DNA from: Amphibacillus jilinensis Y1
GTDB lineage: Bacteria; Bacillota; Bacilli; Bacillales; Amphibacillaceae
Direction of reading: 5' to 3'
DNA length: 64,000 bases
Assembly: GCF_000306965.1 (NCBI RefSeq)
Contig: NZ_JH976434.1
Span: 1,186,619 to 1,250,618, forward strand
The first letter of the stretch is position 1. Each line of letters starts with the position of its first letter. The translations under genes and the position numbers were made by a program. Shown here one piece after another: positions 44,225 to 55,300 of the stretch. The notes under the pieces are model-generated. The model was not told where the DNA came from, did no database searches, and saw only the letters and a list, made by a program, of their open reading frames with translations.

Positions 44225-45977
44225 TATAAAGACCCTCCGCATATTCTTTACATCGCCATAAAGGATCTGCTATATATGAATCCCTAAGAACACTCAACTT
44301 TCCTTGGTTTGTTAATAAGAAATTAAACATAGAAGTTGCTTTACTTTTTTGCATTGCTTTAATAATACTTTCATCATCATCTTCTTTGTAATAATCATAT
44401 AGAATGGGGCGAATTTGTGAGTCAATCAAGTCATATTCAAGATCTCTATTTGACAAATAAATGTCATGTTCCATTAGATGCCTTTTAAATCTAGCAATAG
44501 TATCTAGTTCATCTATAGTTAAATTTTCCCTGTCATTTGTTCCAATAAGAGTCTCCTTCTTTTCATCAATTAATTTATCCATTTCAGAGTTTCTTTCCCA
44601 ATAGTTCTGATATATTTTTATCCCCCTTAGCACCCCTGAAAACAGATAATAATCCTTTTTTGGTACTTTGAATATGTCATTATCAGTTCTTATAACCCGG
44701 TTAATATCAAGGTTATTTAATACGTCTATATAAGGTTCAAAACCTACACCGTCGACCATTAATATACTAATATTATATTTGTCTAAATCAATGCCTAAAT
44801 CTATTGCTAATGCCTTATAAAATAATACTTCTGACGGGCCCTCAACTAAAAAAACGACATTTGAATAGAAAACTTCTGATGATATAACATTTAATCTAAA
44901 CCCAAAATTAACTAAAGATTGTTCTGTCAGCTCACTACATCCATCGTTTGCCGCGAGTGTCTCATTATCCTGATAGTTAAGACGTACTATTGAACTAGGG
45001 AAAAATTCGCTAGCAATTTGTGGGGAATGAGAAGTTATTATAGCTTGACCCCCTAAAGATTCCACCAAATATTTGGATAGTCTTCTTTGTTGGTGAGGAT
45101 GTAAATGTGCCTCTGGCTCTTCAATACAGCTAATAGTTACTTCAAAAGGCACTTCATCTTCTATCCTATTTTTAAAAGTTCTTAAGGCAAGATAAATTTG
45201 ATTATTCCTTCCATCTCCCCCTACTGCAAGACTCTTCTCATTTATTCTTGAAACCAACTCCAAATTATTAATAAAATCATTTACATCCGTTCCACCTACA
45301 TCAAATTTAATACTATTATTTATATGATGGATTGATAGATTCATCAGCTCTTTATTTAGATTATCAGTCGCACTATTAATATAGGATAATTGGGAAAGAC
45401 GCTCATTTAATATATCGATGGACTTTTCAATCTTCCTAGTAATTTTTTCATCTTTTTCTGTAACCTCTTCTAGTCTTTGCTTTTTTGCTTCAAGTAATAA
45501 ATTCTTTTTCTCTTTCCTAATATAAGAAAATAATTCTCTGCTGCTCTCTATATAGTCCATATTCAATACTCTTAAATAGTATCTAGATTCAATTTCTTGT
45601 AAATCTGTTTCTGTGTGACCTATTAATAGCTGATAATCCTTCTCGCCTGTTTCTTTACGAACACCTTTATATGCTAAATATAATTCGCCCTTTTCACTTA
45701 CATATTTACCTATTTTACCTAAGACACAATCTTCGGTAACATCTATAAATTTTAGTAATATGAAGATGTTATGTGTTTTACTATGTATGTAGAAATCTGA
45801 ATCCTTTGGCTCCAAATCCGCTTCGGATATTTTCTTATCCAGTAAAAGTCTCATAGAATATATCAAGTTTGATTTCCCTACATCATTTGCACCGATTACT
45901 AACGATTTTTCGTTAAAATTGATATTCGCACATTTAAAATTTCTAAAGCCTTCAATATAAACTTTTGATATATGCAC
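44211..45977 (-). CDS. gajA: GajA-like OLD-family ATPase/TOPRIM endonuclease (Gabija)
   Basis: 588 residues from the GTG at 45977, which is six bases after AAAGGCGGA; a TTG at 45998 overlaps that ribosome site. The N-terminal ABC-type ATPase has Walker A IGANDVGKSN (about 28-37) and CIEEPEAHLHPHQQRR with the Walker B. The C-terminal TOPRIM nuclease has FLVEGPSE and the acidic pair in VIRTDND. Length fits GajA (about 580 residues). In Gabija this protein nicks phage DNA at a specific sequence when NTP levels fall. Coupled to the helicase gene. Confidence 0.92.
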   Translation of the reverse strand: MHISKVYIEGFRNFKCANINFNEKSLVIGANDVGKSNLIYSMRLLLDKKISEADLEPKDSDFYIHSKTHNIFILLKFIDVTEDCVLGKIGKYVSEKGELYLAYKGVRKETGEKDYQLLIGHTETDLQEIESRYYLRVLNMDYIESSRELFSYIRKEKKNLLLEAKKQRLEEVTEKDEKITRKIEKSIDILNERLSQLSYINSATDNLNKELMNLSIHHINNSIKFDVGGTDVNDFINNLELVSRINEKSLAVGGDGRNNQIYLALRTFKNRIEDEVPFEVTISCIEEPEAHLHPHQQRRLSKYLVESLGGQAIITSHSPQIASEFFPSSIVRLNYQDNETLAANDGCSELTEQSLVNFGFRLNVISSEVFYSNVVFLVEGPSEVLFYKALAIDLGIDLDKYNISILMVDGVGFEPYIDVLNNLDINRVIRTDNDIFKVPKKDYYLFSGVLRGIKIYQNYWERNSEMDKLIDEKKETLIGTNDRENLTIDELDTIARFKRHLMEHDIYLSNRDLEYDLIDSQIRPILYDYYKEDDDESIIKAMQKSKATSMFNFLLTNQGKLSVLRDSYIADPLWRCKEYAEGLYNGSN

Positions 45978-46084
45978 AATTAATCCGCCTTTCTTCAAAA
46001 TCTTATATATTCTATCACCTTAATAAGTTACTATATAAAGAACTATTTTTAAAAAGTTACCGATTAAATTATTTTAGGCATTAA

Positions 46085-48064
46085 TTAAACAATCCACTCT
46101 TCTGGAATGAGCTTATTATTTTCTCCTCTCCACTCGCACACTTCATATACTCCCTCAACATCTCCCCATATACTTTTATCTGCATGTTCTAACACTATTA
46201 CTTGAATACCATTTTTGGAATCACTTAAGACCTTTGCCATAGTCTGGAATATTTTTTTTACAGCAATTTGATCCTCATCGTTATCAAGTTTAGGATCCAA
46301 ATCCTTTTCACCTTCTTTTGCTGCTAACTTTTGAGGGAAATACACCTGACTTGGCTGATCATATACAATAAAATTGGGCACTGGTGAGTGTTTTTGATCA
46401 TTAAAAAACAATTGAAAGCCAAGGGTTACAGCTATATGGTATGCTAACCAGTTTGAGCCACTACCAATCTCCCATAAATAATCATCACGTCCATTATCCC
46501 CACTCACAATAACTGTTAGATTCTCGTAATCTATTCTTATAGGGTCGTTTGGTCTTTCCGCATCGAGTAATGGCATCAATTTGAGTGTATATCCTTCGAT
46601 TTTCCTTAGCGCGGAATTTATTTTCTGCTCTATTAAATATTCATTTACTTGAGACCGTAAGTTCTTCAGACGATTATTTAAATCAGTAATTTCCTCAACA
46701 AGTTGACTATCAGCCCCAATATTATTAAATGTTTCACCTGCGTATTGAACCTGACCTATAAACCTTGATATGTTTTCTATAGTATATTTTTCTTCAGCTG
46801 TAGAATTACGAATATTGCTTTGGATTTTAATTCTCTTCTGTATTGCATCAAGCTGCTCTGAGAGTTTTCTAATTTCAGCCCTTACACTTTCGTATTCTCG
46901 TTCAAATGCAGTTGGTATTTCATTTGTATATCCTGACTCCCCTTCAAGTTTTATTAAACTAGCATAAAATTTTTCAATTTGTTGTTTAGGGTGATCACTT
47001 GTTTTTCCGAAAATAGGACATTCAGTTTCATCTTTACTAAGACTCTTTAACCACTTTGAGATATTAAGCCTCTCAACTTGAATTGTTAGCGATTCTCTAT
47101 ATCCCTCTATACTTTCCATTAGTTGCGTCATTTCCATAAATCTATTTTTTAATGAAGACAGTTTTAATGAAGCCAGATTTTCTTCTTCACGAAGTGCTAC
47201 TATCTCTTGAGATGATGCTTCTAGATTTTCACTAATAATATTCGAATCAAATGCTCGTTTATCTGAAATCGACGTAAGTAAATCTAACTGTTCATCGAAA
47301 GATAAATCCTCAAGATTATCAGTTATTTTTAACAATCCAAACTCCTTTGCCGTTGATATCCAACCACCAATTTCCATCTTCCATTTTTCTGAAACCTCTT
47401 TTAGTTTCCCAATTTCTTTTTCTTTACGCTTCAACTCTTTTAAGAGTTCATTTATTTCATGTCGTTTTGCTAAAACATCCGGTGTGACAGCACCAAGGAT
47501 ATAAGGAAAAATATTAATAAGTTTTGTTCTATGATTAGTAGTATCCGCTCTATAAAGCAGGGTATTTGCATTTGCAACAATATTTTGAGGCTGAAAACAA
47601 AATGCGACTAAATCTCTAAATGAGGGCCTTCCATAGAAATTATTAGATGTATCAGCTTCAACATCTAAGAAAGACAGCCCTGATAACTCATCTAAATATT
47701 TCTTAACACTCTCTCTTGTTGTATTTTTTATAGGTAACACTGGAATAGATATATTTGTGCCTTCTGCAATATACATATCATCTGTGGATTTTTGAACCCC
47801 AGGTTCACGTCTCGCTAATAAAATTTGGCTCTTTTCAGTTTGAATTACTACACCAAACCAACTACAAGCATTTCTTATTGTATTTACAGGTATATAACAA
47901 GTACCAGATCCTAGACAATAATCAATAATCGGTATAATTGCTGATTTACCAGTTCTAGATGCTCCAGTAATTATATTTATTAATCCAGGTTTAAAATCTA
48001 TTTCTTTTGGTTTAAACTGACTCTTTTTTGACCATAAGATAAGTTTCCTCAATTGAAAATTCAC
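46085..48064 (-). CDS. ABC-three-component system ATPase (DUF3732)
   Basis: A 659-residue SMC/RecN-like ATPase. Walker A TGASRTGKSA (about 33-42) is followed by long coiled-coil arms (about 200-290 and 390-480), and the C-terminal half has the conserved segments GSGSNWLAYHIA and VYDQPSQVYFP with the Walker B region. It should act as the ATPase of an ABC-three-component (ABC-3C) conflict system with the two genes upstream. Its GTG start lies one base after the stop of the middle component, so it is translationally coupled. Confidence 0.88.
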   Translation of the reverse strand: MNFQLRKLILWSKKSQFKPKEIDFKPGLINIITGASRTGKSAIIPIIDYCLGSGTCYIPVNTIRNACSWFGVVIQTEKSQILLARREPGVQKSTDDMYIAEGTNISIPVLPIKNTTRESVKKYLDELSGLSFLDVEADTSNNFYGRPSFRDLVAFCFQPQNIVANANTLLYRADTTNHRTKLINIFPYILGAVTPDVLAKRHEINELLKELKRKEKEIGKLKEVSEKWKMEIGGWISTAKEFGLLKITDNLEDLSFDEQLDLLTSISDKRAFDSNIISENLEASSQEIVALREEENLASLKLSSLKNRFMEMTQLMESIEGYRESLTIQVERLNISKWLKSLSKDETECPIFGKTSDHPKQQIEKFYASLIKLEGESGYTNEIPTAFEREYESVRAEIRKLSEQLDAIQKRIKIQSNIRNSTAEEKYTIENISRFIGQVQYAGETFNNIGADSQLVEEITDLNNRLKNLRSQVNEYLIEQKINSALRKIEGYTLKLMPLLDAERPNDPIRIDYENLTVIVSGDNGRDDYLWEIGSGSNWLAYHIAVTLGFQLFFNDQKHSPVPNFIVYDQPSQVYFPQKLAAKEGEKDLDPKLDNDEDQIAVKKIFQTMAKVLSDSKNGIQVIVLEHADKSIWGDVEGVYEVCEWRGENNKLIPEEWIV

Positions 48065-48065
48065 C

Positions 48066-48566
48066 TTAAAACCTCACCTTCAGTATTTGGGATATTTCGT
48101 GAAGTGTTAATTGTGAGCACCAAAAACCTAATTTCTCAGCTGACTTACCTAATTTTATAATTGATTTTGGCTCATTTCTGTGCTCAGTAGTTGTTATAGG
48201 TAGCACAAGAGCATTTTCGTAGTCCATTGTTATTAATGAAGTATAAATTGCTATCTGTATTGAGTTTAGAGTCAAATCTTTCATGTTTGAACTGCTTAAG
48301 TGTATTTGAGAAATAACATCATTTTTTAGTACTTTGGTAGACATAAATTTATTTGCAAAGAATCTCAATCCAGATGGCTTGTTTGTACTATTTAAGACTT
48401 CTACCATATCCTCGCGGCAAATAATTGGCATAACAATGAATAACACAGGAAAGGGAGTTAATGACGAATTAAAACTATAATAACCACGAACAAAATTCCA
48501 TATTGCAAAAGCACCGAAGGCTGGATTCTGTATATTTTGGATTTCTATATTTAAATTGCCCACCAT
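48066..48566 (-). CDS. ABC-three-component system middle component
   Basis: A 166-residue protein with the order of conserved features seen in ABC-3C middle components: NPAFGAFAIWNFVRGYY near the start, a proline-hydrophobic strand (FPVLFIVMPII), a central helix (LNSIQIAIYTSLITMDYE), and the ending AEKLGFWCSQL followed by EISQILKVRF. It is thought to link the ATPase to the effector. AAAGGG lies in the end of the upstream gene and the two genes nearly overlap. Confidence 0.88.
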   Translation of the reverse strand: MVGNLNIEIQNIQNPAFGAFAIWNFVRGYYSFNSSLTPFPVLFIVMPIICREDMVEVLNSTNKPSGLRFFANKFMSTKVLKNDVISQIHLSSSNMKDLTLNSIQIAIYTSLITMDYENALVLPITTTEHRNEPKSIIKLGKSAEKLGFWCSQLTLHEISQILKVRF

Positions 48567-48567
48567 C

Positions 48568-49779
48568 TCAACATTCCCTTTTGAATAATTTTATATAATC
48601 AGGGTGCCAACCTATGGCTAATTCATCGGATAAAGCATGATAACAACCTGGTGTAAAAAAACCAGGTACACTCAAAAAATCTACGTTAACATTTTCATCC
48701 TTACATTGTAAGTATAGTAGTTTTCCCTGATCCTCTGGAGAAAAACCCCTATGGGTAAGGTTGATTATTCTCTTTTTATTTTCCCATTTAGTAATTAGTT
48801 CTTCTTCATATGCGCTTAGGCTTTTCTCACTTATATCACCTCTTTTTGCCCAGATTGACCTATTAGTAGACGCCCTTAGATAATCACTAATTGCTTTAAG
48901 CTTATCCGTATAATCACTTTCTACAAATTCCAGTTGTTTTATATATTTTCTTGGTGCATCATATTCGTCTTTTATTTGATCATCTGTCGGTAATGTTGCT
49001 AGTTCTTTGAGACTTAGCTTTTGATTAAATTCTCGGGTAATAGCAACGAGTTGAGCCCTGAATTCTTTATATCTGATAGACATAGGTCTTCCTGCTTCAA
49101 TTAATTCAGAAGTTTTTTTATCAACCCAACCGAGCATAAATATAAATACATTTTCCATTAAGTCTTCAGGAATAACAGCTATCTCACAAAACTTATCGTA
49201 AAGTAGTACAGTATGATTGTCTTCCGTGGTTTGCAATGAGAATTTTTGAATAATTTTACATGCAAGTGTACGATTTCCTGTATTAAAGAAGGATCTAATA
49301 TATAAAGCATATTGACTACCTAAGCTTCTTTCATTATTATCTTCATCGAAAAACTCAAGTCTTGCTTTTTCCCATGCTTCTTCTGCCTTTTCAATATTGT
49401 CTGCACATGAAAACAAATCAGCAATATAACCACTTCTTTCAACATTTAAAAAAAGTTTAAACATAGTATTTTCTGTACCTAACTCCCCATGTTTAACAGA
49501 TAATAGCCAATTATATAATGTTTTCCATAAATCTGGAGCCCGATTAGAAATAGGATTACTGTTTGAAAGGACACTTTTTAATTGTATTGCTTCAACTTTT
49601 CCATCATCTTTTTTTATAGAAATATCATCTAAAACCTCTATGCTTACTGTCTCATTATCCTTGCAACTTAATAATTCATAAAGTGCATGTCTTACTTGCA
49701 AAGAGTAAGCGTAAACTTTATCTGGCACATGAGTATTTGATAGTCTTTTTTCTTCACTAGTAATCTTAGTTTTTCCCAT
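48568..49779 (-). CDS. ABC-three-component system effector, nuclease-like N-terminus
   Basis: A 403-residue protein opening the three-gene operon. The N-terminal region resembles DUF4297-type PD-(D/E)xK nucleases: an acidic pair at D51/D52 in IEVLDDISI followed by EAIQLKSVLS (QLK at 66-68). The C-terminal part (LTHRGFSPEDQGKLLYLQCK, FFTPGCYHALSDELAIGWHP) matches the type of tail that joins ABC-3C effectors to their partners. The nuclease assignment rests on few residues and should be treated as inference. AAAGGGGAATG precedes the start. Confidence 0.75.
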   Translation of the reverse strand: MGKTKITSEEKRLSNTHVPDKVYAYSLQVRHALYELLSCKDNETVSIEVLDDISIKKDDGKVEAIQLKSVLSNSNPISNRAPDLWKTLYNWLLSVKHGELGTENTMFKLFLNVERSGYIADLFSCADNIEKAEEAWEKARLEFFDEDNNERSLGSQYALYIRSFFNTGNRTLACKIIQKFSLQTTEDNHTVLLYDKFCEIAVIPEDLMENVFIFMLGWVDKKTSELIEAGRPMSIRYKEFRAQLVAITREFNQKLSLKELATLPTDDQIKDEYDAPRKYIKQLEFVESDYTDKLKAISDYLRASTNRSIWAKRGDISEKSLSAYEEELITKWENKKRIINLTHRGFSPEDQGKLLYLQCKDENVNVDFLSVPGFFTPGCYHALSDELAIGWHPDYIKLFKREC

Positions 49780-50062
49780 GAATCATTCCCCTTTACTTCT
49801 TAACAGTGCTGATCTTAGCGTTACCCGCTGATATGCGCTAAACTCTATGTTAATTAAACTTATTCAATTGTCACCATGAGGTTCATATATATCTTTCAAT
49901 TTCGTCTAAAGCAACCAAGATTGCATGTGAACGCCAGTCATCTCTATATGAATAACATAAACATGTATCGGTTATCACCTTCGATATGACCATTTTGGTT
50001 AAAGTGTAACAATTACCCGAAGTCTTAATTTTGATTACAAACATCAAAATTCAGTACTAATT
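49780..50062. promoter_or_regulatory. Probable promoter region of the ABC-3C operon
   Basis: 283 bp without a gene between the ABC-3C operon and the GmrSD gene, both on the minus strand. A short inverted repeat TTAGCG...CGCTAA (49815-49841) lies 36 bp before the ABC-3C start and could be an operator. No convincing -35/-10 pair is given. Confidence 0.35.
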
Positions 50063-52045
50063 TCACATAATTTCAGAAAGTTTCATGCCTTCAAACTCCC
50101 AATATTGCGCACCTTGATAAGACCCTGATGCGTTAACAGTACCTTTTCTGGATTCTATTTCTCTAGTCAAAGGTGATAAATTCCATTTTCCCCCTTCAAA
50201 TTCAACTTTTTTGTCTTCAACAACTTTAACAACAATTGTTTTATCCGAAATATAATTGATTTCTTGTCCTATAATCCCTAATTCTTGAAACGATAATCTA
50301 CGACTAGTATTTTGTATAAAGTTATTTTTTCTCCTCATGTCATTAGGAATATTTAGAACCTCATTGAGCATAAACTCAATAAGCCATTTACTTCTATTTT
50401 GAATACTATTCTTATTCCATTTTGCGCGATTTACTATATTATTTTTAGCAATTTGTAAACCAGCATTATTATTATAAATACCCTTTTTATCTTTAAAGCA
50501 TTTATTTCCTAACTCTTGATTATGGCGAATCAACGTTAAATTACCAATATTATTTAAATATTCTTGATGAACAATTTCATAATCCGCTCCAAGTTCCTCT
50601 TCCCAAGTATTGTTCAATTTTTGTGGCATAATGTGCTCAATTTGCAAAGTATTATCATTTTTATCAGGTCGGGATTTTGTGATTTTTTCCTCTACTAATG
50701 ACAGAATGAATTTCACCTGGTTAAAATTATAAAAATTCATTACATTAAGCTCACTAGTCATCTCTATATCATTGGGCAAACGTAATGAATTCTCTTGACT
50801 TGACAAAATTTCAAACATTAACTGTTTTTTATCAACAGAACTTGAAATTCTATCTATCTCTTTAACAAGTGGTGGGAAATTTTTATTTTCCCCTTGAGTT
50901 AATTTTAAAATCCTTCTCCTCAAAAAATAAACTATTAGCGAATCCAAAATAGCAACAAGATCTTGTTCGCTCAGTCTTTCATTTTTCCAGTTATTTAATA
51001 ATGCGAGAAGGAATGAATAAACTATCGTTACGCCTATTGTACGTAAGTCTCTCAATTTGTCGTCAATTTTAGAACTACCACTTGGTTTTCCCAAGACAAT
51101 ATATGAATAATAATTTGAATATTTATTCAGGTCATTTAACAAAATTTCAGTCTCTGAATCCTCAAACAAATATTTAAATTCAGCATATAATTCCTTATAA
51201 TTATTTGCGGTTGCTTTTTTTAATGCTTTCCTAGCTCTTAATTGCATAAAATCTCGTATAAAATTTGATACTTCTTCTGGTAATTGCTTTTCTATATGTA
51301 ACCAGTAATCTTTGTATAAGTTATCTTGAACATCAGGTTTTTTACCAAGTAATAAGTAGTTACGCACTAAGTCCGCTAATGATAATGGTTTTCCTAAAGA
51401 GTTCATAGACTCAAAAATTTCCTGAGGATTTTCCCATTTGTTTTGGGTAGGTTGTAACTCAATAGTAACAATACTGAACTTAGCAAGACCATATGATATC
51501 ATGTCTATAAGACTAATTTCGTCTTCTTTTTTCAATTTATTTAACTCACTTACAAAATAAGAATAGTTTAAATACACCGCAGATTTTTTATTCTCATCTG
51601 TCAGATTTAAATTGAGTATAATATTTCGATAAGCCTCCCAATCAGTTTCTACTTGTTTTAATTTGATTTTGTATTCTGTATCATCAGTTACATTATTGTT
51701 TTTTAAATATTTGTTGTTAATAAACTTTTTAGAATTATCGTCATCAACTACCTCACGAATAGCTACTAAAAATAGCATTGCGGTTGTGATTCGCTGTTGT
51801 CCATCTGTAAGCACTAGTTTACTTGGTTGTCCAAATATAGCATCATTCTTTACGTACACAATTGTCCCAAAAAAATGCTCGTTTTCTTGCCCATTAATAT
51901 TGTCTATTGCGGTTCTCTTAATATCGTTAAAAAATACTTTGCACTGATTTTTATCCCACTCATAATTTCTTTGATATGGTGGAATAAAGAATGTCACATC
52001 ATTATTAGACAAAAGATTTAATAGATGATTTTCCCCAGCTTTCAT
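50063..52045 (-). CDS. GmrSD-type DUF262/DUF1524 restriction protein
   Basis: A 660-residue protein joining DUF262 (GmrS-like ParB/Srx-fold NTPase, residues about 10-230) and DUF1524 (GmrD-like HNH nuclease, about 440-560). The NTPase signature DGQQRITT is at 81-88 with IPPYQRNYEW before it. The HNH motif is IEHIMPQKL with H471 and a later NIGNLTLIRHNQELGNK. Such type IV enzymes cleave modified phage DNA, such as glucosylated hydroxymethylcytosine or, in relatives, phosphorothioated host-linked systems. Single gene with its own GGAGG site, in a defence island. Confidence 0.9.
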   Translation of the reverse strand: MKAGENHLLNLLSNNDVTFFIPPYQRNYEWDKNQCKVFFNDIKRTAIDNINGQENEHFFGTIVYVKNDAIFGQPSKLVLTDGQQRITTAMLFLVAIREVVDDDNSKKFINNKYLKNNNVTDDTEYKIKLKQVETDWEAYRNIILNLNLTDENKKSAVYLNYSYFVSELNKLKKEDEISLIDMISYGLAKFSIVTIELQPTQNKWENPQEIFESMNSLGKPLSLADLVRNYLLLGKKPDVQDNLYKDYWLHIEKQLPEEVSNFIRDFMQLRARKALKKATANNYKELYAEFKYLFEDSETEILLNDLNKYSNYYSYIVLGKPSGSSKIDDKLRDLRTIGVTIVYSFLLALLNNWKNERLSEQDLVAILDSLIVYFLRRRILKLTQGENKNFPPLVKEIDRISSSVDKKQLMFEILSSQENSLRLPNDIEMTSELNVMNFYNFNQVKFILSLVEEKITKSRPDKNDNTLQIEHIMPQKLNNTWEEELGADYEIVHQEYLNNIGNLTLIRHNQELGNKCFKDKKGIYNNNAGLQIAKNNIVNRAKWNKNSIQNRSKWLIEFMLNEVLNIPNDMRRKNNFIQNTSRRLSFQELGIIGQEINYISDKTIVVKVVEDKKVEFEGGKWNLSPLTREIESRKGTVNASGSYQGAQYWEFEGMKLSEIM

Positions 52046-52380
52046 TTTACTCCTCCTATGTAATTTATTTAGTGTTTAGTACAATATATAGACGTTATTC
52101 TGGACTGTGAGTGTATCCATTAGTACTAGCCTATTTTTCTCTTTTCTATATTACTAAAAAAATAAAACGCTAAAGAAACTGCAAATTTATGCTACTACAG
52201 TCCTTAGCGCTTTTTGTAAGTTGTAATCTTATGATGACTGAGCTAAACGCCTCAAATAAGAATCTGTCCCTTGTTAAGATGGAAAGTACTTTCCTTGATG
52301 TTCTATATATTTAATGTCTGTATATTCTACTCATTATACTTTAATAGTTCATCACTTACTAACATCCATACAGGTGTTAT
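52046..52380. other. Gap between GmrSD and restriction-modification genes
   Basis: 335 bp holding the terminator at 52166-52214 and probably the promoter of the GmrSD gene. No other feature is seen. Confidence 0.6.
52166..52214 (-). terminator. Terminator of the restriction-modification operon
   Basis: On the minus strand a stem of about 12 bp with one mismatched bulge (CGCTAAGGACTG / CAGTTTCTTTAGCG) is followed by TTTTATTTTTTTAG, a strong T-tract. Confidence 0.8.
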
Positions 52381-55300
52381 TTATTTCATAAGTTTAATTT
52401 TACTTTCAATGTATTCTATTTCTTCTTTTGTTAACTTGTATTTTTTATAAAGTTGCTTATCTATTTCATCATTTGAAACAGACCAATTAATAGAACTATT
52501 ACTCTTGAATTCTTGTAATGGAATAAATCTATAAGTATTTCTAGTACCATGTTGACTGTTCTTTGCCAGGCTTTGTAGAAATCGAAAAAACTTTGATTTC
52601 ATGTACTTTGCTAATGAATTGGCTTCATTCTTATCTAATTCCAAATTAGCACCTATGACTAAATAAGTTTCAGTACAAATAGAATTAGGACTTGCAATTA
52701 TTGTGTTTAGATTATCGTCATTTAATTCCGTTCCAATATTATTTGAATATGGAGTAAAAACTTTCCAACTATTTACCCATGAAAGGTTTTTTTCTATTTC
52801 TTTACTTTCTATATACCCAACTATGCCTTTATTTGCATAACATTTAACTGGATTTTCTAACATACTTCCGTCTTGCTTAAATTTACTATTTTTTGTAAAA
52901 TTTGTTGAGAATCCAAACGGATTACGAGCTGAAACGTAAGTAATTAAGTTGTTTTTTTCACTAACACCAATTTTTTCTATAATTGAAATTGCCTTTGAAT
53001 CCCTGATAAAAATGTCGAAGTCCTTGAACTTCAAGGGTCTCAAAATATCACTAATTTTCTCATTGTTTTCATGGGTTACAACACGCGTTTGGCTAGTACG
53101 ATTGTTATAGTAAGAATCCCATAAAAAGTAGCTTACTCCCCCCCTAATATTTGTATTAGGAAAGATATCTTCAGGTGTCAACCAATCATGCAATTCCCTT
53201 AGATGGGGGTCATTCAACATTTCCTCACGAAAATCATCTAAACCTTTCCCACCTACATACCATCTGCTTGGTGTAATCAAGGATATATATTTAGGATTCA
53301 AAGCTTTAGCGGCACGAACAAAGTTGTGATAAATCGGTTTCGCACTTACTTGTGCCCCACCATCTATTTCCTGATAAGGAGGATTCCCTATAATGACATC
53401 AAATTTCAATTTATTCTCCCCTTTGTTGTTAAACAGAGATTGGATAATCCTGTGAATCTCATTCCTATTAGTTTTAACATCTTCCATTATTGAATTATAA
53501 TAAATTACATTTGTTTTCCATGTATTATACCCTCTTAAGGTTCTTTCAGTGATTGATTTTGCCATAGGAGTTTTTGCAATCACAAATATATTTTCTTTTA
53601 ATACCTTTTGCCAAATTTCATTTTTAATTTCATGACTATCTTTCTTACCTAAATTAGTTGAACGCCAGAAGTGGACTTTTTCATTATAAATGTTATAACA
53701 GGCTAATAGTGGATATAGTCCAGACTTAGAGTTTATTTCGAGAATTTTCACATCGGTATTTGCTATGGACTTCTTTGTAATATCACCTTTAGAAATGAAT
53801 TTTGTATCTTCTCCATCATGTAAAGGATAGTCGAAATTTTCATCAAAGAAAGTTTCACCACCTAGCGTATCAACTAAATGTCTATTTACAACTTTCCAAG
53901 GAGTTAATACAGTTTCTTTATCGGGATTTTTAAACGTTGAAAATATATCAGCAATCTTCATAACTCGTTCCCTAACGCTTGAAGCTACATCCGCCGCTTT
54001 TGCTTTACGTCTAATTTTTAATCCTGCTTCTACAAACACTTCCGCATCGTAATATTTCGTGAATTTTTTAAATATCTTCTTAGTAACTCCTTGTGGCATA
54101 AACTCTACCCATGAATCATCATCTACCAAATCTACGAAGTTGTGAATAGTAATTTCTTTCTCGTGATCAATATTTGCCCCATAGATCATCATTGGAATGC
54201 GAATACTGATACCTCTTAAGACACTAATCATCGTTTTACGTTGTTTACGTAATTCTTGCATCTTTTCGAACAAAGCCTGTTCCTCGGGTGTTCTTTGCTT
54301 TTTAGCTTTCTTTTCACCCTCTTCAGCTTTCTCCCATTCTTCTTCATCAAAACCTTGATTATTGACTGTAACATCTAGAGGTTTCTTTGCTTGTTTTGAC
54401 GTACCGATAATATCCTTTAAATCATTAAAATCTTGAACATCTACTTCATTTAATTTTAACAGTTCATCATTATATAAATTTGTATCATCAAAACCTGTTG
54501 TTACTACTCGATCTACAGCTGCTTTCTTCAACTGACGCAACATATGTTCAACATCAATTTTGTCCATTTTACTATTGCTCATACTAATTACCGAGCAATA
54601 ATTTAAAAATGTATTCATAGCATCTTTTTGTTTAGGGGAGTTTATACTACCTGCTTTTGTATTTAAACTTGCAGCCTGTGCGACCATTTTAAGTGTTCTA
54701 TCTGGAGCAAAATCAAATACATAACAATCTGTTTTAACTTTTCCTCCAATATTTGCAGGTGTTTGAACACGAAATGCTGTTTGCAAGTAAGTAGCAGGAG
54801 ATGTTGTGTTTGAAAGCATTAAAACACCAGTCCATGCTGGAACACTTACTCCTGTAGTTAATTTGCCACATGTAATGGTAATTGTATAAGAGTTTTCTGG
54901 GTCGTCCCCAATTGCATCTCTCACTCTTTCTAGGGCATCAATATTTTCCGCTTCACTATCCCCTGAACCAGCAACATTAACAATTTCAAAATTACCAAAT
55001 ATGTCATGTTTGTTCATAAGATTGCTAAGTGCTTTTGCTTCTGGAACTCCAGGTACCAACCACAAAGTGTTTTTTAGATTATCACGATAGTACTCTGTAG
55101 AAAAGGGGAAGTTCGTCTGATTACTTTCATCTTTATGGGATATTACATCTAGGAATTTCAATACATCTTTTTCGTGAACAAACCTGCCCCTATTTGAATC
55201 ATTAGGATCGTCGTTATCATAGATTTTGAAAAATTCTCTAAAATTAAATGCCTTATCTTCTATATCAATATATCTCTCCCTAGTAAATTCCTTATCTAGC

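Noticed and set aside
52340-52362. TTCATCACTTACTAAC as a second attachment copy
   Set aside because: Only CATCACTTA matches; the rest differs and it lies inside the island.
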